Below the pieces are notes generated by a model. It ran no database searches, had not been told where the DNA came from, and saw only the letters and a list, made by a program, of their open reading frames with translations. Positions 23,206 through 31,292 of a stretch of 36,662 nucleotides of DNA are shown one piece after another; positions within the stretch are counted from its first letter, which is position 1, and the number at the start of each line of letters is the position of its first letter. The position numbers and the translations under genes are program-made. The stretch is taken from contig NZ_JAQSEA010000156.1 in assembly GCF_029946185.1 (NCBI RefSeq), positions 1-36,662 of the forward strand. Direction: 5' to 3'. The stretch is from Prosthecobacter sp. Its GTDB lineage: Bacteria > Verrucomicrobiota > Verrucomicrobiia > Verrucomicrobiales > Verrucomicrobiaceae.

Positions 23206-23757
23206 ATGACTCAGGAACATCAGATTTTGCTTTTTGGCATCACCCTCGTCAGCGGCCTGTTTTTGATCTCCCTGATTCGCCTTTTTAGGCTCTCTCGCGC
23301 CAACCGCCGCATGGGGGCTGAAAGCATCAAGATGGAAAAGCAGGCGGCGCTGAAGGACATGGAAGTCACCGCCATCCACCATGATGCGATGTCATGGCGG
23401 GCGAAAACGCAGCGTCAGTTTGAGGCGCTACGCGGCGAGTTTTCACACCGGTTGCAGCAGTCTGATCAAGGCGGCATGCATGTCCTGAAGGAATGGGAGG
23501 AGGCGCAGAAGAAGGAGATATCAGCGGCACTCGCGAAAATTTCAGAGCTGGAGGCGGCGCTTTCCGCCAAGCCAGTCGCCGAGCTGCCCGCGAAGGAGAT
23601 TTTGCACATCCAGTCGCTGGAGTCCGAACTGGCGGCGGCGAAGGCTGAAATCGCCAGCGGCAGGCAGCAGAATGTGGTGCTGCAGCGTGACTTGCTGCTG
23701 TCACGGCGCAAGGGGGCTGCGCCTGCCGTGCGGAAAAGCAGTCTGCGCAGCGCCTGA
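23206..23757 (+). CDS. Single-helix coiled-coil membrane protein, paralog 2
   Basis: The 183-residue protein repeats the layout of its upstream neighbour: one N-terminal membrane helix (about 8-28), a basic stretch (FRLSRANRR), and a long Ala/Glu/Lys-rich coiled coil (40-165). The shared block SWRAKTQRQFEALRGEFSHRL (two pieces: SWRAKTQRQFEA, LRGEFSHRL; from residue 63) matches AWRGDLQRMFDS, FRAEFSKRL in the first protein. The C-terminal coiled coil is longer here, and the end is basic (RRKGAAPAVRKSSLR), which could touch nucleic acid or lipid. The start is an ATG with a weakly purine-rich leader. Function is unknown; a scaffold for the nearby PilT ATPases is one possibility based on location only. 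Confidence 0.8.
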   Translation: MTQEHQILLFGITLVSGLFLISLIRLFRLSRANRRMGAESIKMEKQAALKDMEVTAIHHDAMSWRAKTQRQFEALRGEFSHRLQQSDQGGMHVLKEWEEAQKKEISAALAKISELEAALSAKPVAELPAKEILHIQSLESELAAAKAEIASGRQQNVVLQRDLLLSRRKGAAPAVRKSSLRSA

Positions 23758-23825
23758 GGGAAGAAAATCACCCGATTGCTTTTTTTCTCGCCAACGGTGA
23801 GAGAACGTCTTTAATGCATGTAAAG

Positions 23826-23841
23826 CAGGTGCCCCCACCTG
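23826..23841. promoter_or_regulatory. Short perfect hairpin upstream of the YqjD-like gene
   Basis: CAGGTG and CACCTG form a perfect 6-bp stem with a CCCC loop, 29 bases ahead of the start at 23871. An operator or a leader structure is possible; there is no T run for a terminator. Confidence 0.35.
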
Positions 23842-23870
23842 AATGCCCACCACCACACCCTTTTCGTACC

Positions 23871-24257
23871 ATGACTGAGAACCCCTCCGCAGAGTCTGCC
23901 TTCGGCAGCAGTCCGTCGCATGATCCATTTCAGGCCGCGAAAGCCAGCGCGATGAAGGCCGCTGAAGAACTGCGTGCCGCAGCAGCGCAGAAGGCGTCCG
24001 AATTCCGCAACGCCGCCGAAACGCGCGCGCAGCAGTTCCGCAGCACTGCGGAACAGAAGGCGAGTGACTTCAAGGAAAAGGCCAGCGATCTCAAGGAGAA
24101 GGCTGGCGAATTTGCCGACCACACTTTCAGTGAAGCCCGGGTGCGCTGTGACGATCTGCGGGCCGAGGCTGAAAAATTTGCCCGTGAGAAGCCGCTGCAG
24201 GCGCTGCTCACGGCATTTGGCATTGGTTTTGTCGTCGGGGCCATCCTGCGCCGCTAA
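23871..24257 (+). CDS. YqjD/ElaB-like (DUF883) membrane-anchored helical protein
   Basis: The 128-residue protein is a long amphipathic helix with 11-residue-type repeats (KASEFRNAAETRAQQFR, EQKASDFKEKASDLKEKAGEF; about 40-82) and a C-terminal membrane anchor LLTAFGIGFVVGAILRR preceded by REKPLQA. This ending is the hallmark of the ElaB/YqjD family, inner-membrane proteins that in E. coli bind ribosomes in stationary phase. The start ATG at 23871 removes a Pro-rich upstream extension (frame open from 23814). The next two genes have the membrane character of YqjE and YqjK, so this is a yqjD-yqjE-like cluster. Confidence 0.8.
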   Translation: MTENPSAESAFGSSPSHDPFQAAKASAMKAAEELRAAAAQKASEFRNAAETRAQQFRSTAEQKASDFKEKASDLKEKAGEFADHTFSEARVRCDDLRAEAEKFAREKPLQALLTAFGIGFVVGAILRR

Positions 24258-24276
24258 TACGCGCCCTCTTCCCGAC

Positions 24277-24678
24277 ATGAACTCAGGCCTGCCGCCCGAC
24301 CCCGAGGAACGCGCCAGTGCAACAGGATTGTTGCGCGCCGTTGCCTTATACATTGAGGCGCGTGGGCGCCTGCTGCACATCGAAGTCCAGGAAGCAGGCA
24401 GCCGCATCGGGGGTCTGTCCGGCATGTTCATGCTGTCCCTGGCCGCCTTCGTCATTGGCTGGATGCTGGCCACTCCCGCGCTGGTCTGGATCATCGCTGA
24501 TGCCAATGGCTGGCACTGGACGCGCGTGGCCCTCGCCGGCGCTGGCATTCATCTTTTTCTCGGACTGTTGCTGCTCGCCGGACTGAAGTCCAGGCTGCGC
24601 GGCATGAAGCTCTTTGAGGAATCATTCAATCAACTTCACCGCGACCGCGAATGGCTAGCCCGCAACAAGAACAACTGA
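24277..24678 (+). CDS. Holin-X/YqjE-like membrane protein
   Basis: The 133-residue protein has two central membrane helices (about 48-70 and 82-105) flanked by charged helices, with ALYIEARGRLLHIEVQEA at 23-40, a pattern of the Holin-X/YqjE (phage holin superfamily III) group. Despite the family name there are no phage genes nearby; in many bacteria this is a chromosomal partner of YqjD. The start at 24277 is 19 bases after the previous stop; the stop overlaps the next gene by 28 bases. The precise role is unknown. Confidence 0.75.
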   Translation: MNSGLPPDPEERASATGLLRAVALYIEARGRLLHIEVQEAGSRIGGLSGMFMLSLAAFVIGWMLATPALVWIIADANGWHWTRVALAGAGIHLFLGLLLLAGLKSRLRGMKLFEESFNQLHRDREWLARNKNN

Positions 24679-25052
24679 CGCCCAAGCAGCAGGCTTTGTA
24701 TGACCTCGAGTACGCCCGTGCTTCACTGGCGCACCATGCCGTGCATGCGGCGGAGGAGTGGAGTCCGAAGGCCATCATCACCCGCAGTGTGGAAAAGCAC
24801 CGTGGGCTTTGGATTGGCGCTGCCGCCATCGCAGGGCTGGTAGTGCTGAAAGCCGTGTGGCCCTCGCGGCGCTCGCGCTTCCAACCTGAACCTTCCCTTA
24901 GTGGCGCGCAGAGAAGTGGTTTGTTTGCTCTCATGCTCAGTCCGCTGCTTGGTCTCGCGCGTAAATCCCTGATGAGTTACGGCAGCCAAATGGTTCAAAG
25001 TTATCTGCGCCAGAAAATTTCTCCGAACGTTCCAGATTCCGAAGCAGTCTAG
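24651..25052 (+). CDS. Small membrane protein in the YqjD-YqjE-like cluster
   Basis: This 133-residue product occupies the place of YqjK in yqjD-E-K clusters, but the sequence does not clearly belong to that family. It has a charged N-terminus, a membrane helix (about 53-68, LWIGAAAIAGLVVLKAVW) and a second, weaker hydrophobic stretch (about 88-105). It overlaps the previous gene by 28 bases, suggesting coupled translation, and ends 15 bases before the first PilT gene. Thus the YqjD-like trio and the PilT pair may share a transcript. Confidence 0.7.
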   Translation: MASPQQEQLTPKQQALYDLEYARASLAHHAVHAAEEWSPKAIITRSVEKHRGLWIGAAAIAGLVVLKAVWPSRRSRFQPEPSLSGAQRSGLFALMLSPLLGLARKSLMSYGSQMVQSYLRQKISPNVPDSEAV

Positions 25053-25067
25053 CTTCATCTCTTTTTC

Positions 25068-26171
25068 ATGTCCGATTCCAACCAACCCCCACAAGATACT
25101 CTTCCGGTCTTAGGCTCCGTTGATGACTACCTGCGTTTTTGCATGGAGTATGATGCATCTGATCTGCATCTTGCCACCGGCTCACAACCTGTCTGGCGGC
25201 GCTATGGCAATCTGCAGCCCATCTGGGACAATGCCTCCATCCTGACGCCTGAGGACACCCGCCGCCTGGCTTATGGCTTCCTGGGAGAGCCGCAAGTCAA
25301 ACAGCTTGAAGCACGCGGCGATGTCGACTTCGCCTACTCGCCGGCCTTCGGGCGTTTCCGCTCTTCTGTCGTCCAGCAGCGCTTGGGCATCGACATGGTT
25401 TTCCGTGTCATCAAAACCAGCATCAAGTCCGTTGAAGACCTCGGCCTGCCAGCCACGGCCAAAACGCTCACGCGTTTCCACAACGGCCTGATTCTCGTCA
25501 CCGGCCCGGTGGGCTGCGGCAAATCCACCACGCTGGCGGCGTTGGTTGACTCCATCAACCAGGAGCGGCAGGACCACATCATCACACTGGAAGACCCGAT
25601 TGAGTACATCCTCGAGCCCAAGGGCTGCCATGTGAATCAGCGCGAAGTACACACGCACACCGCCTCGTTTGCCGCCGCGCTGCGCGGGGCATTGCGCGAA
25701 GATCCGGACGTGATCATGGTCGGTGAAATGCGTGACCTTGAGACCATCTCCCTGGCCATCACCGCTGCGGAAACGGGACATCTTGTGCTCGGTACCCTGC
25801 ACACCGGCAGCGCCGCCCGCACCCTGGACCGGGTGCTGGATGTGTTCCCCATTGATCAGCGGGACCAGATCCGCATCATGGTGTCTGAATCCCTGCGTGG
25901 CATCCTCTCCCAGCAGCTGGTGCCCAGACTCGACGGCAACGGCCGTGTGATGGCGCTCGAAGTGCTCGTCAACACGCCCGCCGTCGGCAACTGCATCCGT
26001 GAAGGCAAGACCTACATGCTCGCGGGTGTCATGCAGACCGGCAAAAGTGTCGGCATGATCACGATGGATGATTCATTGCGCAATCTCTACACGGCCGGAG
26101 AAATCAGCCGTGAGGAGTGTGAGTTCCGCTCTGAGGACAAGATCATCATGAAAAAATTCTTTGAATCCTGA
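25068..26171 (+). CDS. PilT-type ATPase, first copy
   Basis: This 367-residue protein is a retraction-type secretion ATPase that powers type IV pilus disassembly at the inner membrane. It shows the PilT set: EYDASDLHLATGS (27-39), Walker A GPVGCGKSTT (146-155), Asp box TLEDPIEY (173-180), Walker B VIMVGEMRD (215-223) and His box GTLHTGSA (242-249). Walker A reads VGCGK where most PilT have TGSGK. The C-terminal AIRNLIRE motif of PilT is altered to AVGNCIRE. It differs well beyond orthology from the second copy and may be PilU- or PilT2-like. No PilB, PilC or pilin is in the window. Confidence 0.92.
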   Translation: MSDSNQPPQDTLPVLGSVDDYLRFCMEYDASDLHLATGSQPVWRRYGNLQPIWDNASILTPEDTRRLAYGFLGEPQVKQLEARGDVDFAYSPAFGRFRSSVVQQRLGIDMVFRVIKTSIKSVEDLGLPATAKTLTRFHNGLILVTGPVGCGKSTTLAALVDSINQERQDHIITLEDPIEYILEPKGCHVNQREVHTHTASFAAALRGALREDPDVIMVGEMRDLETISLAITAAETGHLVLGTLHTGSAARTLDRVLDVFPIDQRDQIRIMVSESLRGILSQQLVPRLDGNGRVMALEVLVNTPAVGNCIREGKTYMLAGVMQTGKSVGMITMDDSLRNLYTAGEISREECEFRSEDKIIMKKFFES

Positions 26172-26209
26172 GGCCTTCAGCCACGCCAACCGACCACTGC
26201 GAACGTCTC

Positions 26210-27313
26210 ATGCCAATCATTGATCAATATTTCCAGAAGCTCATCGAACTGGGCGGCTCTGACCTCCACCTCAGCCAGAAGCAGCCGCCCAAGGTGCGCG
26301 TGCATGGCAGCATCAAGCCCATCTCCGACCAGATCCTGGACGATCGCCTCATGGAGACCATGATGCGTGAAATCTGCGAGCCCCGCGCCTGGGACCGCTA
26401 CAAGGAAAAGGGAGATCTCGACTTCGCGTACGAGATGGACCAGGACAACCGCTTCCGTTGCAACTACCTGCGCCAGCAGCATGGCTACGCCGCCGTGTTT
26501 CGTATCATTCCCACCAAGATCGCCAGCCTGGAGCAGCTCGGCATTCCTCAAGTGGTGAAGGAATTCGGCCACTTGCGCAGCGGCTTGGTGCTCGTCACCG
26601 GCCCGACCGGTTCGGGCAAATCCACCACGCTGGCCGCCCTGCTGGACTACATCAACACCAACTTCCGCCGCCACATCATCACGATCGAAGAACCGATCGA
26701 GTTCGTGCACCGCAACAAGAAGAGCATCATCACCCAGCGTGAGGTGCCCATCCAGACTCCTTCATTCGCCGACGGTCTGCGCGCCGCGCTGCGTCAGGAT
26801 GCGGACATCGTTCTCGTGGGGGAAATGCGCGACCTTGAAACCATCTCGCTGGCGCTGACGGCGGCAGAGACCGGCTTGCTCGTCTTTGGCACCCTGCATA
26901 CGAACAACGCCCGCAAGACGGTTGACCGTATCATTGACGTCTTTCCATCCGATCAGCAAAGCCAGGTGCGCACCATGCTCGCCGCCTCCCTCAAAGGCGT
27001 GGTGGCCCAGCTCCTCATGAAAAAGTCAGACGGCAAGGGCCGTGCCGCCGTGAATGAAATCATGGTGTCCAATCCCGCCGTCAGTGCCATCATCCGTGAA
27101 GGTGCCACGCAAAAGCTCTACGACGTCATCATCGGCGGCAAATCCCAGGGCATGCAGTTCATGGACGAAGCCATCTGGCAGAAGCTGCGTGACGGCTACG
27201 TCACGCCGATGGAAGCCTACATGAAGGCCATCGACAAGAACCGCTTCAAAGCCTTCCTTCCCCCCGAAGATGCCGGACTCGCCGTCGCCAGTGGTGGCGA
27301 CGCCAACAAATAG
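26210..27313 (+). CDS. pilT: PilT-type ATPase, second copy
   Basis: A second retraction ATPase of the same length (367 residues), 38 bases after the first. Motifs are the canonical ones: ELGGSDLHLSQ (13-23), Walker A GPTGSGKSTT (131-140), Asp box TIEEPIEF (158-165), Walker B IVLVGEMRD (200-208) and His box GTLHTNNA (227-234). The C-terminal motif reads AVSAIIRE, also relaxed. It lacks the extra 15 N-terminal residues of the first copy and has a longer C-terminal tail. The pair may act as a PilT/PilU team, as two-ATPase retraction is known in other bacteria. The start has no Shine-Dalgarno (leader CGAACGTCTC). Confidence 0.93.
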   Translation: MPIIDQYFQKLIELGGSDLHLSQKQPPKVRVHGSIKPISDQILDDRLMETMMREICEPRAWDRYKEKGDLDFAYEMDQDNRFRCNYLRQQHGYAAVFRIIPTKIASLEQLGIPQVVKEFGHLRSGLVLVTGPTGSGKSTTLAALLDYINTNFRRHIITIEEPIEFVHRNKKSIITQREVPIQTPSFADGLRAALRQDADIVLVGEMRDLETISLALTAAETGLLVFGTLHTNNARKTVDRIIDVFPSDQQSQVRTMLAASLKGVVAQLLMKKSDGKGRAAVNEIMVSNPAVSAIIREGATQKLYDVIIGGKSQGMQFMDEAIWQKLRDGYVTPMEAYMKAIDKNRFKAFLPPEDAGLAVASGGDANK

Positions 27314-27366
27314 CCCGACGCAGACAGGCAAGTGAAGCAGTTGAATCTTGCCGCAGCGCACGCGGT

Positions 27367-27387
27367 GAATTAACATCGCTTTAATTC
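27367..27387. promoter_or_regulatory. AT-rich hairpin at the start of the Pro-rich gene
   Basis: GAATTAA (27367-27373) and TTAATTC (27381-27387) form a perfect 7-bp stem with loop CATCGCT, ending four bases before the ATG at 27392. It could be an operator or could mask the start in the RNA. It is one of the few AT-rich spots in this region. Confidence 0.4.
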
Positions 27388-27391
27388 AAAG

Positions 27392-28798
27392 ATGAGCACG
27401 GCTTCCGAGGACAGTTCATCAGACCAGCCGCAACGCACCAGTCATCAGCCTGGCCCGTTGGCAATTCTTGCTGCCACGGCGATGGGTGGTGTCCTGGCCA
27501 CACGCCTGGGCAAAGCGCCTTTGATTTTCGCCGCCGGTGCTGCGGCACTGGCGCTGCTGCGGCAGAAAAAGACGGCGGCTCCGCCACGGGCCGAGCCGCA
27601 AGACCTGCCCCCTCCAGAGCCCCCGCTAGAAATTCCTGAGCAGAGCGCGCCGCCGCTTGAGAGTCCTGAGCAGAGTTTGCCGCCACCTGCTCCGCCACCC
27701 GAAATCTCCGCACAGAGCCAGGTCGAGCAGTGGCTTTCACGCCAAATCAGCCGCGAAGCCCAGGCCCCGGTCGTGGATTTTTCCACGCTCACAGTCACGC
27801 AGCGAGAGCGTGAAGATGATTACCGCCCCGGCTCCTTTCTGTTGGATGAATTTGACGACACCGCCAGCGCAGCACCCTTCGACAACGATTCCTATGCCAG
27901 CCTGACTGAACCCGCGTCTGAAGCGCTTTGGGTGCCTGAGCCCTTGATCGCTGAGGATGAACCGACGTTCGCGGCGGCGGAGCCGATGAATGCAGCGGAA
28001 GAGGAGGAACTGGAGACACCTCCCGCAGCACCCGCCGTGGCAGATGCCTTGGCAGATGCCTTGGCAGATGCCTTGGCAGATGCCGCGTGGACTCTCGGTG
28101 TCGATCCCATGCCGAGCCTGAGCGACCCTGCGCCCCACGCCCCCCCGGCCGACAGCATGATCTTCAACCCATCGGCAGCGCAAGAAGACGTCAGCAGCCC
28201 GCAAGAAGCTCCGCGCTCAAACATGTTTTCCTCGGCACCGGCTCAATACGAAGAGGCCGAGCCACCGCCCTTTTTTTCCACTTCAGTTTTCCAAGGCGCA
28301 GCACTCCCGGATGAAATCCAGGTCGCTCCCCCCGTTGAACCCGTGGCCGTCATGCCGGCACCGCCACCGCCTCCCGCCGAAATGGTCCCTGCATGGGAGC
28401 CTGAGCCCCCGGTGATCGAGTCTCCACCCGCTGCGCTAGCCGCCCCGGAGATCCCGCTGGAGCTTGCGGCAGATGGCGACGCCTCCTTTGATCCACCCCT
28501 GGCCGCCGCGCCCGCCAACCCCTGGCAGCTTGCGCCGGATGGCTTTCCAATGACGCCCGCAGTTCCTTTTCAGGTGCAAACGACAGGCGCCGTGGTCGAA
28601 GCCGAGATCATCCTGCGCCCGCGCGCACCGATGCAGAACTCGGTGCCCCCGAAATCTAAATTTGCCACGTCGAATTTCAGCAACCCTTTCTCTGACGAAA
28701 GCCACAACACCCCGCCTGCCCACTTTCCCGGCGCGCCCCTATCTCCGCGTGAGCCCAAACCTCGCACGACCTGGCGCTCCTGGTGGCGGGGGGACTGA
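27392..28798 (+). CDS. Pro/Ala/Glu-rich membrane protein
   Basis: I do not recognise a family. The 468-residue protein has a short N-terminus, two adjacent hydrophobic segments (about 21-37 and 42-57) likely to form a membrane hairpin, then about 400 residues of low-complexity Pro/Ala/Glu-rich sequence with scattered acidic and aromatic positions, predicted disordered. A 12-bp tandem repeat at 28039-28084 gives a run of ALAD units in the middle. The extreme C-terminus turns basic and aromatic (KPRTTWRSWWRGD), which could be a binding site. It follows the second pilT gene by 78 bases and ends eight bases from a convergent gene. A spacer or tether in the envelope is possible. Confidence 0.75.
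   Translation: MSTASEDSSSDQPQRTSHQPGPLAILAATAMGGVLATRLGKAPLIFAAGAAALALLRQKKTAAPPRAEPQDLPPPEPPLEIPEQSAPPLESPEQSLPPPAPPPEISAQSQVEQWLSRQISREAQAPVVDFSTLTVTQREREDDYRPGSFLLDEFDDTASAAPFDNDSYASLTEPASEALWVPEPLIAEDEPTFAAAEPMNAAEEEELETPPAAPAVADALADALADALADAAWTLGVDPMPSLSDPAPHAPPADSMIFNPSAAQEDVSSPQEAPRSNMFSSAPAQYEEAEPPPFFSTSVFQGAALPDEIQVAPPVEPVAVMPAPPPPPAEMVPAWEPEPPVIESPPAALAAPEIPLELAADGDASFDPPLAAAPANPWQLAPDGFPMTPAVPFQVQTTGAVVEAEIILRPRAPMQNSVPPKSKFATSNFSNPFSDESHNTPPAHFPGAPLSPREPKPRTTWRSWWRGD
28039..28084 (+). repeat. 12-bp tandem repeat (3.8 copies) in the Pro-rich gene
   Basis: The unit GGCAGATGCCTT is repeated exactly three times and then for ten more bases. It is a multiple of three, so copy-number change would lengthen or shorten the ALAD run without shifting the frame. 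The absence of third-position changes points to recent expansion. Confidence 0.9.
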
Positions 28799-28806
28799 GG
28801 CTGTTT

Positions 28807-29337
28807 TCAGGGAAATGCCGAACGAACACTGCTCTGCTCATAAAATGAGGGAACTGCATCGTAGTGACCAGTCACCGGCTCAAAGCGTCCATTTTTGCAG
28901 TGTTTGAGATAGGCCAGCCAAGTCGGATGATAGGCAGGCCAGGTTGCGGTTCCTTGTCCCACGCCGTTCACTTTCACCATGGCCTCACGCTCAACGGGGC
29001 CAATCGTAAATCTCACGAACTGAGCTCCATTATAGCTGCCGCGCACGCGGTCCGAGTAAGTGAAGTGAACGATTTTCAGAGGCTCTTCAGTCTTAGCCGA
29101 GCCTTTGAAAACAGTAAGGACTTTGAAGGTGGTGACCCACGCCTGATAGTCTTCTTTGGAGAGCTTTGAATTTTTGAGGAAGTCCGGTTCCAAGTCTGTT
29201 TTCTCGGTGCTTAACGCCTCGATCACAACCACCGTATCAGCTGCGGCCGTCAGTTCGGCCTGCGTCCAATTTCTCACCAGCCGTGCCTGTGCCCAGCAAG
29301 CGATTCCAACCAGAGTAATAGTCAGCAGTTTTTTCAT
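28807..29337 (-). CDS. Small secreted protein of unknown function
   Basis: I do not recognise a family. From the ATG at 29337 the protein has 176 residues with a signal peptide (MKKLLTITLVGIACWAQA). The mature part has ADTVVVIEAL near its start, VTTFKVLTVFKG, LKIVHFTYSD and GPVEREAMVKVNG, and ends WLAYLKHCKNGRFEPVTGHYDAVPSFYEQ. The pattern (a value-bearing beta domain in which a cost or exposure to a secreted ligand is read, then a W-Y-L-K-x-x-x-x-G-R-F-E-P-V-T-G motif) recalls short conserved secreted proteins of Verrucomicrobiota, but this is an impression. The frame is open to 29439, inside lnt; the ATG at 29337 is chosen for the signal peptide. It lies 56 bases after lnt on the same strand. 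Confidence 0.75.
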   Translation of the reverse strand: MKKLLTITLVGIACWAQARLVRNWTQAELTAAADTVVVIEALSTEKTDLEPDFLKNSKLSKEDYQAWVTTFKVLTVFKGSAKTEEPLKIVHFTYSDRVRGSYNGAQFVRFTIGPVEREAMVKVNGVGQGTATWPAYHPTWLAYLKHCKNGRFEPVTGHYDAVPSFYEQSSVRSAFP

Positions 29338-29393
29338 GACGCTTTCAAGATATGTAATCCGAACAGTTCTCGTCCAGCTTATAATGACATCGA

Positions 29394-31100
29394 TCAAACC
29401 TTGGTCGCAACTTTCCGCCTCAGCAGGCTGCGGCCCCAAACCAGCACGCAGAGGCCGAGCAGCGTCAGCGCAAACCAGTCGCCAAATCGTGCATAGAGCG
29501 TGAGGTGCCCTGCACGCGGAACCTTGACCTCCCCGGGCAGCGTGCCTTCGATAAAGGAAGAGCCGGTCTCAGGATCTTTAAGCCGGGCGGTGACGCGGCC
29601 GCAGGTGTCGATGAAGCAGCTCTCACCGGTATTGGTGGCGCGCACCATAGGCCGGCCCAGTTCGATGGAGCGGAAGAGGGCATTGATCATGTGTACTTCG
29701 GGTTCTTCGCTTTGCAGGAACCAGCCGTCATTGGTGATGTTCACGATCATCTGCGGTGCCTCGCGCACAAACTTGCGCGCCAGACTGCCCACCGTGTCTT
29801 CAAAACAGATGAGCGGGATGATCTGCACCTGCGGCTGTGCCAGCAGCAGGGGCTCGGTTTTGACTCCCGGAGTGAAGGAGCCCTCAAACATGCTTTGAAA
29901 AAAGGAGAACGGCGGGATGTCGCGCAGCGGCAGGTATTCGCCGAAGGGGACGAGGTGCACTTTGTGGTACTCCTGACGCTGGTCGGTACTGCCATGAAAC
30001 AGCACGGCAGAGACGTGGCCGATGACATCGCTCTCATACAGATCCGTGCCGAAGAAGAGGCTGAAGTCGCCTGATTCCAGCATGTCATTGAAGTAATTTT
30101 TATGAAAATCCTTGGGAAGATAGCGATACCGGTCCTCCAGATTCACCGGCAGCGCGCTCTCGGGCCAGATGATGAGATCGGTGGCGGTCTTGCCCTCCTT
30201 CGCCGTGCCGTACATGCGGGTGAACTGATCGAGGTGCTGATAGGTTTGCTCCGCGAGCCTGCCCGTCGCCGCATCCACCAGCGACACATTGGGCTGCACG
30301 AGAACGGTGCGTACGGTGATGCTGTCCTGCTCCTTGGCGCTCATCTTGAGCATGCCGTAACTGGCGGTGACAAGAAGGAGGATCAAAGCGAGGGTGAGAT
30401 CGAGCCGCGTCCTGCAGGTGCCCTCTCCGCGAAAGGCGATGATGAGGCGGGTGACGGTGTTCCAGAATGTGCAGGCGAAGAACACCGGCAGAAAGGACAG
30501 GCCAAAGACGCCGACCAGATCCGCCGCCTGAGCGAGCGGCAGATTGCCATGCATCGCCACACCGAGGCCGTTCCAACCAAAGCCGGTGAAGACGGTGGTG
30601 CTGCGCAGCCATTCGCAGGCGACCCATGCGGATGCGGCAAGAAATGAGCAGGCGAGGGAATGGAGCGTGCTGGGCCACCACGCATCCTTGGTCAGCGTGG
30701 TCACATTGGGTCGGGCAAAGCGGTGCGTGAACCAGGCCCACAGGCCAAAGTAAACGGCGCAGTAGCCGGACAAGCCAATGAGCGCGCCCCAGCCCAGCAG
30801 CTCTGGCCCCAGCCCCACCCAGGAGTCATCGATGGCACCGCCCATCCTCACTCGTGCGGAATGATGCACCCATTTCAAATTCGGCAGGAAGAATGCCAGT
30901 CCGGCCAGGTAGCCCCGCCAGAACGGGCGCACTTTGACACCTTCAACATCCTTCCATGGCCACAAGACAGCCAGCAGCGGGAAGAGCCACAGCCAGACCG
31001 CGAGATTTGAATTCCAGCGTGGAAAAGCAAACATCAGAATCACACCGCTGAGCAGCGGGGCGATGAACATGAACAGGCGCAGGCGTTTGGTATCAGTCAC
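29394..31100 (-). CDS. lnt: Apolipoprotein N-acyltransferase Lnt
   Basis: Lnt adds the third acyl chain to lipoproteins in the inner membrane, the step before Lol sorting. The 568-residue protein has about seven membrane helices in the N-terminal half and a nitrilase-type periplasmic domain, then a last helix near the C-terminus. The catalytic triad is visible: Glu314 in WPESALP, Lys380 in YHKVHLVPFGEYLP and Cys432 in LICFEDTV. The usual ICYE is ICFE here. The start is a GTG at 31100; a later ATG would cut the first helix. It agrees with the presence of lipoproteins and a LolD-like ATPase in this window. Confidence 0.95.
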   Translation of the reverse strand: MTDTKRLRLFMFIAPLLSGVILMFAFPRWNSNLAVWLWLFPLLAVLWPWKDVEGVKVRPFWRGYLAGLAFFLPNLKWVHHSARVRMGGAIDDSWVGLGPELLGWGALIGLSGYCAVYFGLWAWFTHRFARPNVTTLTKDAWWPSTLHSLACSFLAASAWVACEWLRSTTVFTGFGWNGLGVAMHGNLPLAQAADLVGVFGLSFLPVFFACTFWNTVTRLIIAFRGEGTCRTRLDLTLALILLLVTASYGMLKMSAKEQDSITVRTVLVQPNVSLVDAATGRLAEQTYQHLDQFTRMYGTAKEGKTATDLIIWPESALPVNLEDRYRYLPKDFHKNYFNDMLESGDFSLFFGTDLYESDVIGHVSAVLFHGSTDQRQEYHKVHLVPFGEYLPLRDIPPFSFFQSMFEGSFTPGVKTEPLLLAQPQVQIIPLICFEDTVGSLARKFVREAPQMIVNITNDGWFLQSEEPEVHMINALFRSIELGRPMVRATNTGESCFIDTCGRVTARLKDPETGSSFIEGTLPGEVKVPRAGHLTLYARFGDWFALTLLGLCVLVWGRSLLRRKVATKV

Positions 31101-31161
31101 GGGCCGGGATCATGCCGTCACCTGACGAAAAGCCAAATGTGAATGTGGGTGAGTTTAAGCC

Positions 31162-31249
31162 GGAGCGCGGCAGCGCGACCGCAGTCCCTATCGGAGGGGG
31201 GCGTCAGGCACTGTCCGATTCCTCCCAAAAGTTGTCCGCACAGCAGGCT
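31162..31249. repeat. Dispersed repeat, copy B (GGAGCGCGGC...ACAGCAGGCT)
   Basis: GGAGCGCGGC at 31162-31171 is followed by GACCGCAG and, after an insert with its own stem (ATCGGA at 31190-31195 with TCCGAT at 31214-31219), by CACAGCAGGCT to 31249. The beginning and end match copy A at 20656-20701. It occupies the divergent gap between lnt and the second CxxCH gene. Confidence 0.45.
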
Positions 31250-31292
31250 GGTCAAACGGTGTTATTTCGAGCGATAATCCAACTCATCCACC

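Noticed and set aside
24277-24678. Holin-like protein as a sign of a prophage
   Set aside because: No lysin, integrase, capsid or tail genes lie near, and the YqjD-YqjE order explains it as a chromosomal gene.
27600-28800. Pro-rich gene taken as TonB-like
   Set aside because: There is no TonB C-terminal domain and the N-terminus has two adjacent hydrophobic segments rather than a single TonB-type anchor.
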